The translations under genes and the position numbers were made by a program. A stretch of DNA of 64,000 nucleotides from Pseudomonas ekonensis (GTDB lineage: Bacteria; Pseudomonadota; Gammaproteobacteria; Pseudomonadales; Pseudomonadaceae), in NCBI RefSeq assembly GCF_019145435.1, contig NZ_JAHSTS010000001.1:62001-126000 (forward strand). The letters run 5' to 3'. Below, in pieces: positions 9,327-18,487 of the stretch (position 1 is the first letter of the stretch; the number at the start of each line of letters is the position of its first letter). The notes under the pieces were generated by a model that did not search any database, was not told the DNA's origin, and worked only from the letters and a program-made list of their open reading frames with translations.

Positions 9327-9980
9327 CTAGCGCCGCGCATGGTAAAGGCTGACATGCCGGAACTCCTCCGGCTCGGCCAGGTCCGGCAGGGTCATGGCTT
9401 CCAGCATCTCGATGCGGGTGTACTGCGGATGGCGGAAGTCGCGCACCCGGGAGTCGGCCACCAAGGCCTCGCGCCCGCGGCTGAGGAACGCGTCGAGCAG
9501 CGGCAGGTTGGCCCGGTCGTAGAGCACGTCGGCGACCAGGATCAGGTCGAAGCGGTCCGCCTCGGCGAAGAAGTCCGTCGAGTAGCCCATCTCCACGCCG
9601 TTGAGGCTTGCGTTCGCCCGGCATGCGGCAATCGCCAACGGGTCGAGGTCGCAGGCCACCACTTCCAGCGCGCCGGCCTTCACCGCGGCGATCCCGGCGA
9701 TCCCCGAGCCCGCGCCGAAGTCCAGCACCCGCTTGCCCCTGACCCATTCGGGATGTTCGGCCAGGTAGCGCGCCACCGCCAGGCCGCTGGCCCAGCAGAA
9801 GCTCCAGTACGGCGGCTCGTGGAGGATGCGGCGGGTCTCGTCCGGGGTGAATTCCCGGGCCATGTTGTCGCCGTCGATCAGCCACAGGCGCAGATCGGCG
9901 CCCGGCAGCGGGCAAGCCACCAGCCGGGCGTCGCCGAGCAGTCCGCTCAAGGCCTGCTGCAGGTCGAACGGCGCATTCAT
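9327..9980 (-). CDS. Class I SAM methyltransferase (ETFB/PrmA-like)
   Basis: A 217-residue Rossmann methyltransferase. SAM-binding motif I is VLDFGAGSGIAGIAA, followed by the acidic motif II VVACDLDPLAI and a VLYDRANLPLLDAFL segment. The order and the N-terminal PYWSFCWASG segment match the ETFB lysine methyltransferase/PrmA-like group that modifies lysines on proteins. It overlaps the preceding lipoprotein gene by 4 nt (ATGA), so it is coupled to it. The protein substrate is not known to me. Confidence 0.78.
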   Translation of the reverse strand: MNAPFDLQQALSGLLGDARLVACPLPGADLRLWLIDGDNMAREFTPDETRRILHEPPYWSFCWASGLAVARYLAEHPEWVRGKRVLDFGAGSGIAGIAAVKAGALEVVACDLDPLAIAACRANASLNGVEMGYSTDFFAEADRFDLILVADVLYDRANLPLLDAFLSRGREALVADSRVRDFRHPQYTRIEMLEAMTLPDLAEPEEFRHVSLYHARR

Positions 9981-10441
9981 GGTGCTTTTACAAATTGCAG
10001 CGGACCCAGGGCCTGGGTGGTCGGCTGGGCGATGGTCTGCGACGGCAAGTGCAGGATCAGTTGGCCGGACTGGCTGGCGCGGCCGCGCAGCTCGACCCGG
10101 GCGCCGGCGGGGAAGGCGTCGGGGTTGAAGCGCAGGTGGAACGGCAGCGCCTGGTCGTTGCCGATCAGCGTGGCGCTGGCCAGCAGTTGCTGCGGCCGGT
10201 CCTTCTCGTCGATCACCAGCAGCGCCAGTTCGACTTCGGCCCCGGCGGGCACGCCTTGCAGGGTGCCGCTCAGCTCGCGCTGGTAGGCCGGCAGCGGGCC
10301 GAGGTCGGCGGCTTCCCTGGCCTTTTTCTGCGCCTGCTGCGGCGCAGGTCCCGGCGTCGGCGGCTGGGGCTTGGGCGCGTCGCTGCCGCAGGCCACCAGC
10401 AGGCTGAAGAGACTGAGCAAAACGAGCGGACGTAACGGCAT
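9977..10441 (-). CDS. YbaY-like lipoprotein
   Basis: A 154-residue lipoprotein. The signal peptide ends in the lipobox LLVAC with the lipidated Cys before GSDAPK. A Pro/Gln-rich linker follows, then a YbaY/META-like beta domain (ELSGTLQGVPAGAEVELALLVID, FHLRFNPDAFPAGARVELRGR). Such proteins sit in the envelope and have no established function. The start MPLRPLV at 10441 puts the lipobox at a normal distance; an upstream in-frame ATG at 10468 would put extra residues before it. It overlaps the methyltransferase gene by 4 nt. Confidence 0.72.
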   Translation of the reverse strand: MPLRPLVLLSLFSLLVACGSDAPKPQPPTPGPAPQQAQKKAREAADLGPLPAYQRELSGTLQGVPAGAEVELALLVIDEKDRPQQLLASATLIGNDQALPFHLRFNPDAFPAGARVELRGRASQSGQLILHLPSQTIAQPTTQALGPLQFVKAP

Positions 10442-10569
10442 TGGCGGCTCCGTAAAAGTGAAATCCATGGATCGTCAGATCATGGCAGTCTGTATACCGC
10501 AAAGCCTATGGCTTGTCTTGCCACGGGGATGCGCTACCATGGCCCTCCCATTTTTTGTTGCCAGCCACC

Positions 10570-11034
10570 ATGCACTGTCCCTTCTGCGGTGCCAACGACA
10601 CCAAGGTCATCGACTCGCGTCTGGTCGCCGAGGGCGAGCAGGTGCGCCGCCGGCGTGAATGCCTGGCCTGCGGCGAACGCTTCACGACGTTCGAGACGGC
10701 CGAGCTTGTGTTGCCGCGCCTGATCAAAACCGACGGCAGCCGCCAACCCTTCGACGAAGAGAAACTGCGCGCCGGCATGCAGCGTGCGCTGGAGAAGCGT
10801 CCGGTCAGCGTCGAGCGCCTCGAGTCCTCCCTGGTGCACATCAAGCACAAGCTGCGCGCCACCGGCGAGCGCGAGGTCAAGTCCCTCGTGGTCGGTGAGC
10901 TGGTGATGGCCGAACTGAAAAAGCTCGACGAAGTCGCCTACATCCGCTTCGCGTCGGTGTACCGCCGCTTCCAGGACCTCAACGAGTTCCGCGAAGAGAT
11001 CGACCGCCTGGCCCGCGAGCCGGTGAAAGAATGA
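10570..11034 (+). CDS. nrdR: Transcriptional repressor NrdR
   Basis: A 154-residue regulator of ribonucleotide reductase genes. The N-terminal zinc ribbon uses C3, C6, C31 and C34 ([18 protein letters not shown]). An ATP-cone domain with [18 protein letters not shown] follows and senses ATP/dATP. The start is set at 10570 because the zinc ribbon begins with MHCPFC; the frame is open further upstream without family residues. NrdR heads the riboflavin cluster in many Proteobacteria, as here, overlapping ribD by 4 nt. Confidence 0.95.
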   Translation: MHCPFCGANDTKVIDSRLVAEGEQVRRRRECLACGERFTTFETAELVLPRLIKTDGSRQPFDEEKLRAGMQRALEKRPVSVERLESSLVHIKHKLRATGEREVKSLVVGELVMAELKKLDEVAYIRFASVYRRFQDLNEFREEIDRLAREPVKE

Positions 11035-12161
11035 CCGCCGCCGAACAGGCCGTCCTCGACGCGCACTTCATGGCCCGGGCCCTGGAGCTGGCGCGCAAGG
11101 GCCACTACACGACCCATCCGAACCCGCGGGTCGGCTGCGTGATCGTGCGCGACGGGCAGATCGTCGGCGAAGGCTGGCACGAACGCGCCGGCGAGCCTCA
11201 CGCCGAAGTCCATGCCCTGCGCGCTGCCGGTGAACTGGCCCGGGGCGCCACCGCTTACGTCACCCTTGAGCCGTGCAGCCACCATGGCCGCACGCCGCCG
11301 TGCGCCGACGCGTTGGTCAAGGCCGGCGTCGGGCGTGTGGTGGCGGCCATGCAGGATCCGAATCCGCAGGTGGCAGGCCAGGGCCTGCAACGCCTGGCCG
11401 ACGCCGGCATCGCCACCGCCAGCGGGGTGCTGGAAGGCGAGGCGCGCAAGCTCAACGAAGGCTTTCTCAAGCGCATGGAACACGGCTTGCCGTTCGTGCG
11501 GGTCAAGCTGGCCATGAGCCTCGACGGTCGCACGGCCATGGCGAGCGGGGAGAGCCAATGGATCACCGGGCCCGCCGCACGCTCGGCGGTGCAGCGCCTG
11601 CGGGCCCAGGCCAGCGTGGTGCTGACCGGCGCCGACACGGTACTGGCCGATGGCGCACGCTTGACCGTGCGTGCTGAGGAGTTGGGGCTGGATGCGGCGC
11701 AGACCGCGCTGGCCATGAGCCGCCCACCGCTGCGGGTGCTGGTCGACGGACGCCTGCGGGTGCCGCCGGACGCACCGTTCTTCAAGGCAGGTCCGGCGCT
11801 GGTCGCCACCTGCGCGGCCGTGGAAGAGCAGCACGCCGACGGCCCCGAATGCCTGCATGTGCCGGGCGATGACGGCCAGGTCGACCTGCGCCGGCTGCTG
11901 ACCGAACTGGCCGGCCGCGGCGTCAACGAAGTGCTGGTCGAAGCCGGGCCGCGCCTGGCCGGCGCCTTTGCGCAGCAGGGGCTGGTCGACGAGTTCGTGA
12001 TCTTCATCGCCGGCAAGTTCTTGGGCTCCGCGGCGCGTCCGTTGCTCGACTGGCCGCTGGCGCACATGAAGGACGCCCCGGCACTGAAAATCAGCGAAAT
12101 CCGCGCGGTGGGCGATGACTGGCGAGTCACCGCAATCCCTCTGCCTGCCGCGAGCGTATAA
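11031..12161 (+). CDS. ribD: Bifunctional riboflavin deaminase-reductase RibD
   Basis: A 376-residue enzyme that deaminates diaminohydroxyphosphoribosylaminopyrimidine and then reduces the ribose. The N-terminal deaminase domain has the zinc motifs HAEVHAL and [11 protein letters not shown]. The C-terminal reductase domain begins near residue 150 ([20 protein letters not shown]-like segment) and ends with [20 protein letters not shown]. The start overlaps the nrdR stop (ATGA). It is followed by riboflavin synthase 47 nt downstream, so it is second in the rib-nus operon. Confidence 0.95.
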   Translation: MTAAEQAVLDAHFMARALELARKGHYTTHPNPRVGCVIVRDGQIVGEGWHERAGEPHAEVHALRAAGELARGATAYVTLEPCSHHGRTPPCADALVKAGVGRVVAAMQDPNPQVAGQGLQRLADAGIATASGVLEGEARKLNEGFLKRMEHGLPFVRVKLAMSLDGRTAMASGESQWITGPAARSAVQRLRAQASVVLTGADTVLADGARLTVRAEELGLDAAQTALAMSRPPLRVLVDGRLRVPPDAPFFKAGPALVATCAAVEEQHADGPECLHVPGDDGQVDLRRLLTELAGRGVNEVLVEAGPRLAGAFAQQGLVDEFVIFIAGKFLGSAARPLLDWPLAHMKDAPALKISEIRAVGDDWRVTAIPLPAASV

Positions 12162-12208
12162 TTCCCGGCCATCGCGTTAGCGCAGGCGCCGTTCTCAAGG
12201 AGAACCCC

Positions 12209-12874
12209 ATGTTCACCGGCATCATCGAATCCATCGGCAGCATCCGTGCACTGACCCCCAAGGGCGGTGACGTGCGGGTGCATGTCGAAACCGGCAAGCT
12301 CGACCTGAGCGACGTCAAGCTGGGCGACAGCATCGCGGTCAACGGCGTGTGCCTGACAGCGGTCGAGCTGCCGGGCAACGGCTTCGCCGCCGACGTCAGC
12401 CGCGAAACCCTCGACTGCACCGCCATGAATGACCTCAAGAGCGGCAGCCCGGTCAACCTGGAAAAGGCCCTGACCCCGACCACCCGCCTGGGCGGGCACC
12501 TGGTCAGCGGCCACGTCGACGGCGTCGGCGAGGTGGTGTCGCGCTCCGACAACGCCCGCGCCGTGGAATTTCGCATCCGCGCGCCGAAGGAGCTGGCCAG
12601 GTACATCGCCCACAAGGGCTCGATCACCGTGGACGGCACCAGCCTGACGGTGAACGCGGTGGACGGCGCCGAGTTCCTGCTGACGATCATCCCGCACACC
12701 TTGAGCGAAACCATCATGGCGTCCTACAAGCCGGGCCGCCGGGTGAACCTGGAGGTCGACCTGCTGGCGCGCTACCTGGAGCGCCTGCTGCTGGGCGACA
12801 AGGCCGCCGAGCCGAGCGCCGGCGGCACCATCACCGAAAGCTTCCTGGCCGCCAACGGCTATCTCAAATCCTGA
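12209..12874 (+). CDS. ribE: Riboflavin synthase, alpha subunit
   Basis: A 221-residue enzyme that dismutates two molecules of 6,7-dimethyl-8-ribityllumazine into riboflavin. It starts with the invariant MFTGIIE and contains two tandem lumazine-binding barrels: the first around residues 1-95 (SIAVNGVCLTAVEL), the second starting at GGHLVSGHVDG (SITVDGTSLTVNAVDG). The C-terminal helix (LEVDLLARYLERLL) makes the trimer. An AAGGAGAA ribosome site precedes the ATG. It lies between ribD and ribBA. Confidence 0.94.
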   Translation: MFTGIIESIGSIRALTPKGGDVRVHVETGKLDLSDVKLGDSIAVNGVCLTAVELPGNGFAADVSRETLDCTAMNDLKSGSPVNLEKALTPTTRLGGHLVSGHVDGVGEVVSRSDNARAVEFRIRAPKELARYIAHKGSITVDGTSLTVNAVDGAEFLLTIIPHTLSETIMASYKPGRRVNLEVDLLARYLERLLLGDKAAEPSAGGTITESFLAANGYLKS

Positions 12875-12905
12875 AACTCAATTTCTGAAAGAATGGGGGT
12901 GCCTT

Positions 12906-13997
12906 GTGGCGCTCAATAGCATCGAAGAGCTGGTTGAAGACATCCGCCAAGGCAAGATGGTCATCCTCATGGATGACGAAGACCGCGAGAACGAAGGCGA
13001 CCTGATCATGGCCGCCGAATGCTGCAAGGCCGAGCACATCAACTTCATGGCCAAGCACGCCCGCGGCCTGATCTGCATGCCGATGACCCGCGAGCGCTGC
13101 GAGACCCTGAAGCTGCCGCTGATGGCGCCGCGCAACGGTTCCGGGTTCGGCACCAAGTTCACTGTTTCGATCGAGGCCGCCGAAGGCGTGACCACCGGCA
13201 TCTCCGCCGCCGACCGCGCCCGCACCGTGCAGGCCGCGGCCGCCAAGGACGCCAAGGCCGAAGACATCGTCAGCCCCGGCCACATCTTCCCGCTGATGGC
13301 CCAGGCCGGCGGCACCCTGGCCCGCGCCGGCCACACCGAAGCCGCCTGCGACCTGGCGCGCATGGCCGGTTTCGAGCCGAGCGGGGTGATCTGCGAAGTG
13401 ATGAACGACGACGGCACCATGTCCCGCCGCGCGGAACTGGAAACCTTCGCCGCCGAACACAACATCAAGATCGGCACCATCGCCGACCTGATCCACTACC
13501 GGATGATCCACGAACGTACCGTTCAGCGGATCGCCGAGCAGCCGCTGGACAGCGAACTGGGCCAGTTCAACCTGGTCACCTACCGTGATTCGGTCGAAGG
13601 CGACGTGCACATGGCCCTGACCCTGGGCAACGTCTGCGCCGAAGAGCCGACCCTGGTGCGCGTGCACAACATGGATCCGCTGCGCGACCTGCTGATGGTC
13701 AAGCAACCGGGGCGCTGGAGCCTGCGCGCCGCCATGGCCGCCGTGGCCGAGGCCGGCAGCGGCGTGGTACTGCTGCTCGGTCACCCGCTCGACGGCGACG
13801 TGCTGCTGGCGCACATCCGCGAAACCGGCGACCAGGCGGCGGCGAAAAAGCCGACCACCTACAGCATCGTCGGCGCCGGTTCGCAGATCCTGCGCGACCT
13901 GGGCGTGCGCAAGATGCGCCTGATGAGCGCGCCGATGAAGTTCAACGCGATATCCGGTTTCGATCTGGAAGTTGTAGAATACGTGCCCTCCGAATGA
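12906..13997 (+). CDS. ribBA: RibBA: DHBP synthase with degenerate GTP cyclohydrolase II domain
   Basis: A 363-residue protein with GTG start. Residues 1-205 are a complete 3,4-dihydroxy-2-butanone-4-phosphate synthase (MDDEDRENEGDLIMAA, HARGLICMPMT, GHIFPLMAQAGG, RAGHTEAACDL). The C-terminal half aligns with GTP cyclohydrolase II in layout, but it lacks the HSECLTGD zinc motif and the RCDCG cysteines and instead has VHNMDPLRDLL. It should therefore not open GTP; the separate ribA at 17454 does that. This split is usual in Pseudomonas. It is 30 nt after ribE. Confidence 0.92.
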   Translation: MALNSIEELVEDIRQGKMVILMDDEDRENEGDLIMAAECCKAEHINFMAKHARGLICMPMTRERCETLKLPLMAPRNGSGFGTKFTVSIEAAEGVTTGISAADRARTVQAAAAKDAKAEDIVSPGHIFPLMAQAGGTLARAGHTEAACDLARMAGFEPSGVICEVMNDDGTMSRRAELETFAAEHNIKIGTIADLIHYRMIHERTVQRIAEQPLDSELGQFNLVTYRDSVEGDVHMALTLGNVCAEEPTLVRVHNMDPLRDLLMVKQPGRWSLRAAMAAVAEAGSGVVLLLGHPLDGDVLLAHIRETGDQAAAKKPTTYSIVGAGSQILRDLGVRKMRLMSAPMKFNAISGFDLEVVEYVPSE

Positions 13998-14088
13998 TGA
14001 CCGGTTGTTTCCGGCCCTTGATTCGCGGTTCAAATATCCCTGAGGGGCGCGTAACAGACGCGTCCCGGCTCTTTAAGAGATCTGACGA

Positions 14089-14565
14089 ATGACCCTGAAG
14101 ACCATCGAAGGTACTTTCATCGCTCCAAAAGGCCGCTACGCTTTGGTAGTGGGCCGTTTCAACAGCTTCGTGGTTGAAAGCCTGGTCAGCGGCGCAGTCG
14201 ATGCCCTGGTTCGCCACGGCGTGAACGAAAGCGACATCACCATCATCCGCGCACCGGGCGCCTTCGAAATTCCTCTGGTCGCGCAGAAAGTCGCCCAGAA
14301 AGGCGAATTCGCGGCGATCATCGCGCTGGGCGCGGTCATTCGTGGCGGCACCCCGCACTTCGAATACGTGGCCGGCGAATGCACCAAGGGCCTGGCCCAG
14401 GTCTCCATGGAATTCGGCGTACCGGTCGCCTTCGGCGTGCTGACCGTCGATTCCATCGAGCAAGCCATCGAACGTTCCGGCACCAAGGCCGGCAACAAAG
14501 GTGCCGAAGCTGCCCTGTCCGCCCTGGAAATGGTCAGCCTGCTGGCGCAGTTGGAGGCCAAGTGA
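14089..14565 (+). CDS. ribH: 6,7-dimethyl-8-ribityllumazine synthase
   Basis: A 158-residue enzyme that joins the DHBP product with the RibD product to make lumazine. Family motifs: [42 protein letters not shown] and the C-terminal [20 protein letters not shown]. It should assemble into pentamers or a 60-mer shell. The 91-nt gap after ribBA holds a GC-rich hairpin (arms around ACGCGT near 14047-14064) that might tune transcription. It overlaps nusB by 4 nt. Confidence 0.96.
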   Translation: MTLKTIEGTFIAPKGRYALVVGRFNSFVVESLVSGAVDALVRHGVNESDITIIRAPGAFEIPLVAQKVAQKGEFAAIIALGAVIRGGTPHFEYVAGECTKGLAQVSMEFGVPVAFGVLTVDSIEQAIERSGTKAGNKGAEAALSALEMVSLLAQLEAK

Positions 14566-15062
14566 TTAGCGACGACAGCGATCGTTTCAACCCGCGCGAT
14601 CCGAAACCTGCGAACGCCGGCAAGCCCTCGAAAAGCGCCAAGCGCCGCGAAGCCCGTCAGCTCGCGACGCAGGCGCTGTACCAGTGGCACATGGCCCGGG
14701 CTTCGTTGAACGAGATCGAGGCACAGTTTCGGGTCGACAACGATTTCACCGATGTCGACGGCGCGTACTTCCGCGAGATCCTGCACGGGGTTCCGGCCAA
14801 CCGCACCGAAATCGACAACGCCCTCACGCCTTGCCTGGACCTGACCATCGAAGAGCTGGATCCGGTCGAGCTGGCGGTGCTGCGTCTGTCCACCTGGGAA
14901 CTGCTCAAGCGCGTCGACGTGCCTTACCGCGTGGTGATCAACGAAGGCATCGAGCTGGCGAAGGTCTTCGGTTCGACCGACGGCCACAAGTTCGTCAACG
15001 GCGTGCTGGACAAACTGGCCCCGCGCCTGCGTGAAGCTGAAGTGAAGGCGTTCAAGCGCTGA
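14562..15062 (+). CDS. nusB: Transcription antitermination factor NusB
   Basis: A 166-residue all-helical protein. With NusE (S10) it binds boxA in rRNA leaders and forms the antitermination complex. Motifs: [44 protein letters not shown] and the terminal [20 protein letters not shown]. The GTG at 14562 is chosen because it overlaps the ribH stop (GTGA) and gives a normal NusB length plus a basic N-terminal tail. Coupling of nusB to rib genes and thiL is typical of Pseudomonas. Confidence 0.95.
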   Translation: MISDDSDRFNPRDPKPANAGKPSKSAKRREARQLATQALYQWHMARASLNEIEAQFRVDNDFTDVDGAYFREILHGVPANRTEIDNALTPCLDLTIEELDPVELAVLRLSTWELLKRVDVPYRVVINEGIELAKVFGSTDGHKFVNGVLDKLAPRLREAEVKAFKR

Positions 15063-15079
15063 CCGGCGCTTGAGACCTC

Positions 15080-16042
15080 ATGGGCGAGTTTGAGCTGATC
15101 CGTAATTTCTTCGCCGCCGCGCCTTGTGCGCAGGGCGGCGAGGGCGTTGCCCTGGGGATCGGCGACGACTGCGCCTTGCTGGCGGTTCCTTCTGGGGAAC
15201 AGCTGGCGGTTTCCACCGATACGCTGGTGGCCGGCGTGCATTTCGCCGACCCCTGCGATCCGTTCCTGCTCGGTCAGCGCTCGCTGGCCGTGGCGGTCAG
15301 CGACCTCGCCGCCATGGGCGCCACGCCCGTTGCCTTTACCCTTGCCCTGACCCTGCCGACGGTGACCGCCGATTGGCTGCAGGCCTATGCCCGCGGCTTG
15401 AGCCAGATGGCCCAAGGCTGCGGCGTGGCGCTGGTGGGCGGGGACACCACCCGTGGGCCGTTGAGCCTGACCATGACCGTGTTCGGCCGCGTGCCGGCGG
15501 GCCAGGCCCTGACCCGCAGCGGTGCGCGCCCAGGCGATCTGCTGTGCGTCGGCGGCGAGCTGGGCAATGCCGCCGGCGCCTTGCCGCTGGTGCTGGGGCA
15601 GCGCGCGGCGGCCGATGTCGCAGGACCGCTGCTGGCGCATTACTGGTCGCCGCAGCCGCAACTGGCCTTGGGCCAGGCGCTGCGCGGCAAGGCCACGGCG
15701 GCGCTGGACATCTCCGACGGCCTGCTCGCCGACTGCGGGCACATCGCCCTGGCGTCGAACGTGCGGCTGGAGGTGGAGCGCGAGCGGGTGCCGCTGTCGG
15801 ATGCACTGGTGGCGTTCCTCGGCCAGCCGGGCGCCGAGCGTGCGGCCCTGAGCGGCGGCGATGACTACGTGCTGGCCTTCACCTTGCCGTCCGTCGAATT
15901 GCCGGCGCTGCTGGCCGACGGCTGGCCGGTGCATGTGATCGGCCGCGTGGCGCAGGGGCAGGGCGTTGTGCTGCTCGACCGCGACGGACGCGACATCACC
16001 CCGCAGATCCGGGGTTATCAACATTTTCAGGAGTCACCGTGA
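15080..16042 (+). CDS. thiL: Thiamine-monophosphate kinase
   Basis: A 320-residue ATP-dependent kinase converting thiamine monophosphate to the diphosphate cofactor. Motifs: GIGDDCALL, STDTLVAGVHF, AVSDLAAMGATP, GGDTTRGPLSLTMTVFG and ALDISDGLLADCGHIA, all typical of ThiL and the related PurM fold. It lies 17 nt after nusB and overlaps pgpA by 4 nt. The GC content and codon use match the core genome. Confidence 0.94.
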   Translation: MGEFELIRNFFAAAPCAQGGEGVALGIGDDCALLAVPSGEQLAVSTDTLVAGVHFADPCDPFLLGQRSLAVAVSDLAAMGATPVAFTLALTLPTVTADWLQAYARGLSQMAQGCGVALVGGDTTRGPLSLTMTVFGRVPAGQALTRSGARPGDLLCVGGELGNAAGALPLVLGQRAAADVAGPLLAHYWSPQPQLALGQALRGKATAALDISDGLLADCGHIALASNVRLEVERERVPLSDALVAFLGQPGAERAALSGGDDYVLAFTLPSVELPALLADGWPVHVIGRVAQGQGVVLLDRDGRDITPQIRGYQHFQESP

Positions 16043-16542
16043 CAGATCACCCGAAACAGGTTCCGGCCGAATGCGTTCCGCCGTCGGTCTGGCGCAATCC
16101 GTGGCATTTCCTGGCCTTCGGATTCGGTTCCGGCACCTTGCCCAAGGCGCCGGGCACCTGGGGCTCGCTGGTTGCGCTACCCTTTATTCCGTTGTGGCAG
16201 ATGTTGCCCGACTGGGGGTACTGGCTGATGCTGGGCATCACCATGCTGTTCGGCTTCTGGCTGTGCGGCAAAGTGGCCGACGACCTGCGGGTGCATGACC
16301 ACGAAGGCATCGTCTGGGACGAGATGGTCGGGATGTGGATCACCCTGTGGCTGGTGCCGGAAGGCTGGTACTGGCTGCTGGCCGGATTTGTGGTGTTCCG
16401 CTTCTTCGACATACTCAAGCCATGGCCGATCCGCTGGGTGGACCGGCATGTGCACGGCGGCGTCGGGATCATGCTCGACGACGTGCTGGCCGGCGTGTTC
16501 GCCTGGCTGGCGATGCAGGGACTGGTGTGGATTTTCGCCTGA
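16039..16542 (+). CDS. pgpA: Phosphatidylglycerophosphatase A
   Basis: A 167-residue inner membrane enzyme that removes phosphate from phosphatidylglycerol phosphate. Motifs: GFGSGTLPKAPGTWGSL near the N-terminus, HDHEGIVWDEMVGMWITL, and FRFFDILKPWPIRWVDRHVHGG with the acidic active-site residues. There are about four membrane helices. The GTG start overlaps the thiL stop (GTGA), showing translational coupling. Confidence 0.93.
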   Translation: MTDHPKQVPAECVPPSVWRNPWHFLAFGFGSGTLPKAPGTWGSLVALPFIPLWQMLPDWGYWLMLGITMLFGFWLCGKVADDLRVHDHEGIVWDEMVGMWITLWLVPEGWYWLLAGFVVFRFFDILKPWPIRWVDRHVHGGVGIMLDDVLAGVFAWLAMQGLVWIFA

Positions 16543-16570
16543 GCGCTCAGGCGTGCACGGGGGACTAAGG

Positions 16571-17317
16571 ATGGCTCGACGCTGGTTGGCGCTGTTGGTT
16601 GTTGCCTGGCTCGGTTTCGGGGGCGCTTGCCTGGCCCGGGCCGAGGATGCACCGCCTGCGGTCATTCATCTGGCCAGCGAGGAATGGGAAGACTACACCG
16701 CCGCCGACGGCCACGGCCTGGCCTGGGACGTGCTGCGGCTGGTGTTCGAGCCGGCCGGCGTGACGCTGGACATCCGCACCGTGCCGTACACCCGTTCGGT
16801 GGGGCTGGTGCAACTGAAGGAAGTCGACGCCCTGGTCGGCTCCTATCGCGACGAAGCCGAGCAGGTGCTGTACCCGCGCTGGAACTTCGACTCCGACCAC
16901 ATCTACGCCCTGGGCCTGGCGAGCAATCCGGCGCCGACCCAGGCCTCCCTGGGCAAGTACCGCCTGGCCTGGGTGCGGGGCTACCGCTACGAGAACTACC
17001 TGCCCAACATCAAGCGCTTCAACCAGATCGAGCGGCGCACGGGGATCCTGTCGATGCTCAAGCAGGGGCGGGTGGATTTCTACATCGATGCGTTGACGGA
17101 GATCGAAGCGGTGGTCAAGGACGCCGACGATCCGGCGCAGTACCGCTACTCGCATCTGGCGGAGCTGCCGCTGTACCTGGGCTTCGCCGACACGCCCCAG
17201 GGCCGGGCCCTGATGGCGCTGTACGACCGGCGTATGGAGCAACTGGTGCAAAACGGCGAGCTCAAGGCCGTCTTCGAACGCTGGAAGCAGCCGTATCCGT
17301 TCGATCCGAACGGCTGA
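16571..17317 (+). CDS. Periplasmic substrate-binding protein (SBP family 3)
   Basis: A 248-residue secreted protein. The signal peptide [24 protein letters not shown] is followed by [17 protein letters not shown], the usual start of a family-3 solute-binding fold. The C-terminus has [22 protein letters not shown]. No ABC permease genes are nearby, so it may act as a sensor or orphan binding protein. The ATG at 16571 is preceded by an AAGG ribosome site. The ligand is unknown, although this family usually binds amino acids. Confidence 0.78.
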   Translation: MARRWLALLVVAWLGFGGACLARAEDAPPAVIHLASEEWEDYTAADGHGLAWDVLRLVFEPAGVTLDIRTVPYTRSVGLVQLKEVDALVGSYRDEAEQVLYPRWNFDSDHIYALGLASNPAPTQASLGKYRLAWVRGYRYENYLPNIKRFNQIERRTGILSMLKQGRVDFYIDALTEIEAVVKDADDPAQYRYSHLAELPLYLGFADTPQGRALMALYDRRMEQLVQNGELKAVFERWKQPYPFDPNG

Positions 17318-17403
17318 CGCCCCTCGCCACGACAATCTTCGCATCAAACTTTTTGATGGTTATGGCCGACAATTCAGCCTAAGCGTCTGTGAGAACCTGC
17401 TGT

Positions 17404-17409
17404 TACAAT
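17404..17409 (+). promoter_or_regulatory. Candidate -10 box upstream of ribA
   Basis: A TACAAT hexamer lies 44 nt before the ribA GTG, in a 136-nt gap after the solute-binding gene. The same gap contains a CATCAAactttTTGATG hairpin at 17342-17358. No convincing -35 box was found at the proper distance, so the call is tentative. Confidence 0.35.
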
Positions 17410-17453
17410 GCCGCCCAGCGAATCTTCAGACTTTTCAGATCAGGAGCACACCG

Positions 17454-18071
17454 GTGCCTGTCGTTTTTGTCGCCGCTTCCAAGCTGCCAACGCCTTTTGC
17501 GCAATTCACCATGCACGGTTTTCTCGATGAAGCCACCGGCCGCGAGCACGTCGTGCTGAGCCTGGGCGAAATCGCGGACGGTGCCCCGGTGCTGGGCCGG
17601 CTGCATTCCGAATGCCTGACCGGCGATGCCTTGTTCAGCCAGCGCTGCGACTGCGGTTCGCAACTGGAAGCCGCCCTGCGCGCCATCGCCCGCGAAGGCC
17701 GTGGCGTGCTGCTGTACCTGCGTCAGGAAGGCCGCGGCATCGGCCTGCTGAACAAGATCCGCGCCTACGAACTGCAGGACGGCGGCGCCGACACCGTCGA
17801 GGCCAACGAGCGCCTGGGCTTCGCCGCCGACCAGCGCGACTACGCCATGTGCCTGCCGATGCTGGAGCACCTGGGCGTCAAGTCGCTGCGCCTGATGACC
17901 AACAACCCGCGCAAGGTCAAGGCGCTGACCGACATGGGCATCGTGGTCGCCGAGCGCGTGCCGCTGCACACCGGCCACAACCCGCACAACAAACTCTACC
18001 TGGCGACCAAGGCCAGCAAGCTCGACCACATGATGGGCAACGAGCACCAGGGCGAGGTCGACCGGGCGTGA
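17454..18071 (+). CDS. ribA: GTP cyclohydrolase II
   Basis: A 205-residue enzyme opening GTP in the first committed step of riboflavin synthesis. The zinc ligands are in [20 protein letters not shown], and the catalytic region is [22 protein letters not shown]. The [14 protein letters not shown] segment is also conserved. GTG start with AGGAG upstream. It supplies the activity that the C-terminal half of RibBA appears to have lost. It overlaps the next membrane protein gene by 4 nt. Confidence 0.95.
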   Translation: MPVVFVAASKLPTPFAQFTMHGFLDEATGREHVVLSLGEIADGAPVLGRLHSECLTGDALFSQRCDCGSQLEAALRAIAREGRGVLLYLRQEGRGIGLLNKIRAYELQDGGADTVEANERLGFAADQRDYAMCLPMLEHLGVKSLRLMTNNPRKVKALTDMGIVVAERVPLHTGHNPHNKLYLATKASKLDHMMGNEHQGEVDRA

Positions 18072-18487
18072 CCCGCGGTCAGGTGCGTCGCCGCCTGTCG
18101 GTGGCCTGGTGGAAATACCTGGCGCTGGCGCTGCTGCCGCTGTTCGTGCTCAACGGCGTGTTCGGCCAGGGCGAGGCGGTCCTGCCGGTGCTGGCGATGC
18201 CGCTGTTCATCGCCGGCGTGGCGTCGATGTTTGTCAGCCTGAAATTCTTCGGCCGCTACAAGCATGCGCTGATCGCCACCCAGAAAGCCCTCGACACCCC
18301 CGAAGAGCCCGGCGCGTGGATCGCCTTGGCGGCCCGTCGCCGCACGGCGTTCCTGGCGGCGGCGTTGCCGGCCTGGATCGGCGCGCTGGCGGTGTTCGTC
18401 GGCCTCGAAGCCGTGCCGCTGATGCTGCTGGCGTTGTCCACGGCCGTGCTGTTCTACCTCTACCGCATTCCGCGTCAGCTCGGTTGA
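18068..18487 (+). CDS. Small integral membrane protein
   Basis: A 139-residue protein with about four hydrophobic segments: [55 protein letters not shown] and [16 protein letters not shown]. The GTG start overlaps the ribA stop and its own stop overlaps the BtuF-like gene start by 1 nt, so it is coupled at both ends. I do not recognise a functional family. A role in cobalamin or flavin transport would be only a guess from position. Confidence 0.65.
   Translation: MTRGQVRRRLSVAWWKYLALALLPLFVLNGVFGQGEAVLPVLAMPLFIAGVASMFVSLKFFGRYKHALIATQKALDTPEEPGAWIALAARRRTAFLAAALPAWIGALAVFVGLEAVPLMLLALSTAVLFYLYRIPRQLG

Noticed and set aside
12162..12208. FMN riboswitch in the riboflavin cluster
   Set aside because: Gaps before ribE, ribBA and ribH are 30-91 nt and lack the conserved FMN aptamer segments.
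14043..14066. Terminator between ribBA and ribH
   Set aside because: The hairpin has no T-run and ribH clearly belongs to the same unit; at most a weak attenuator.
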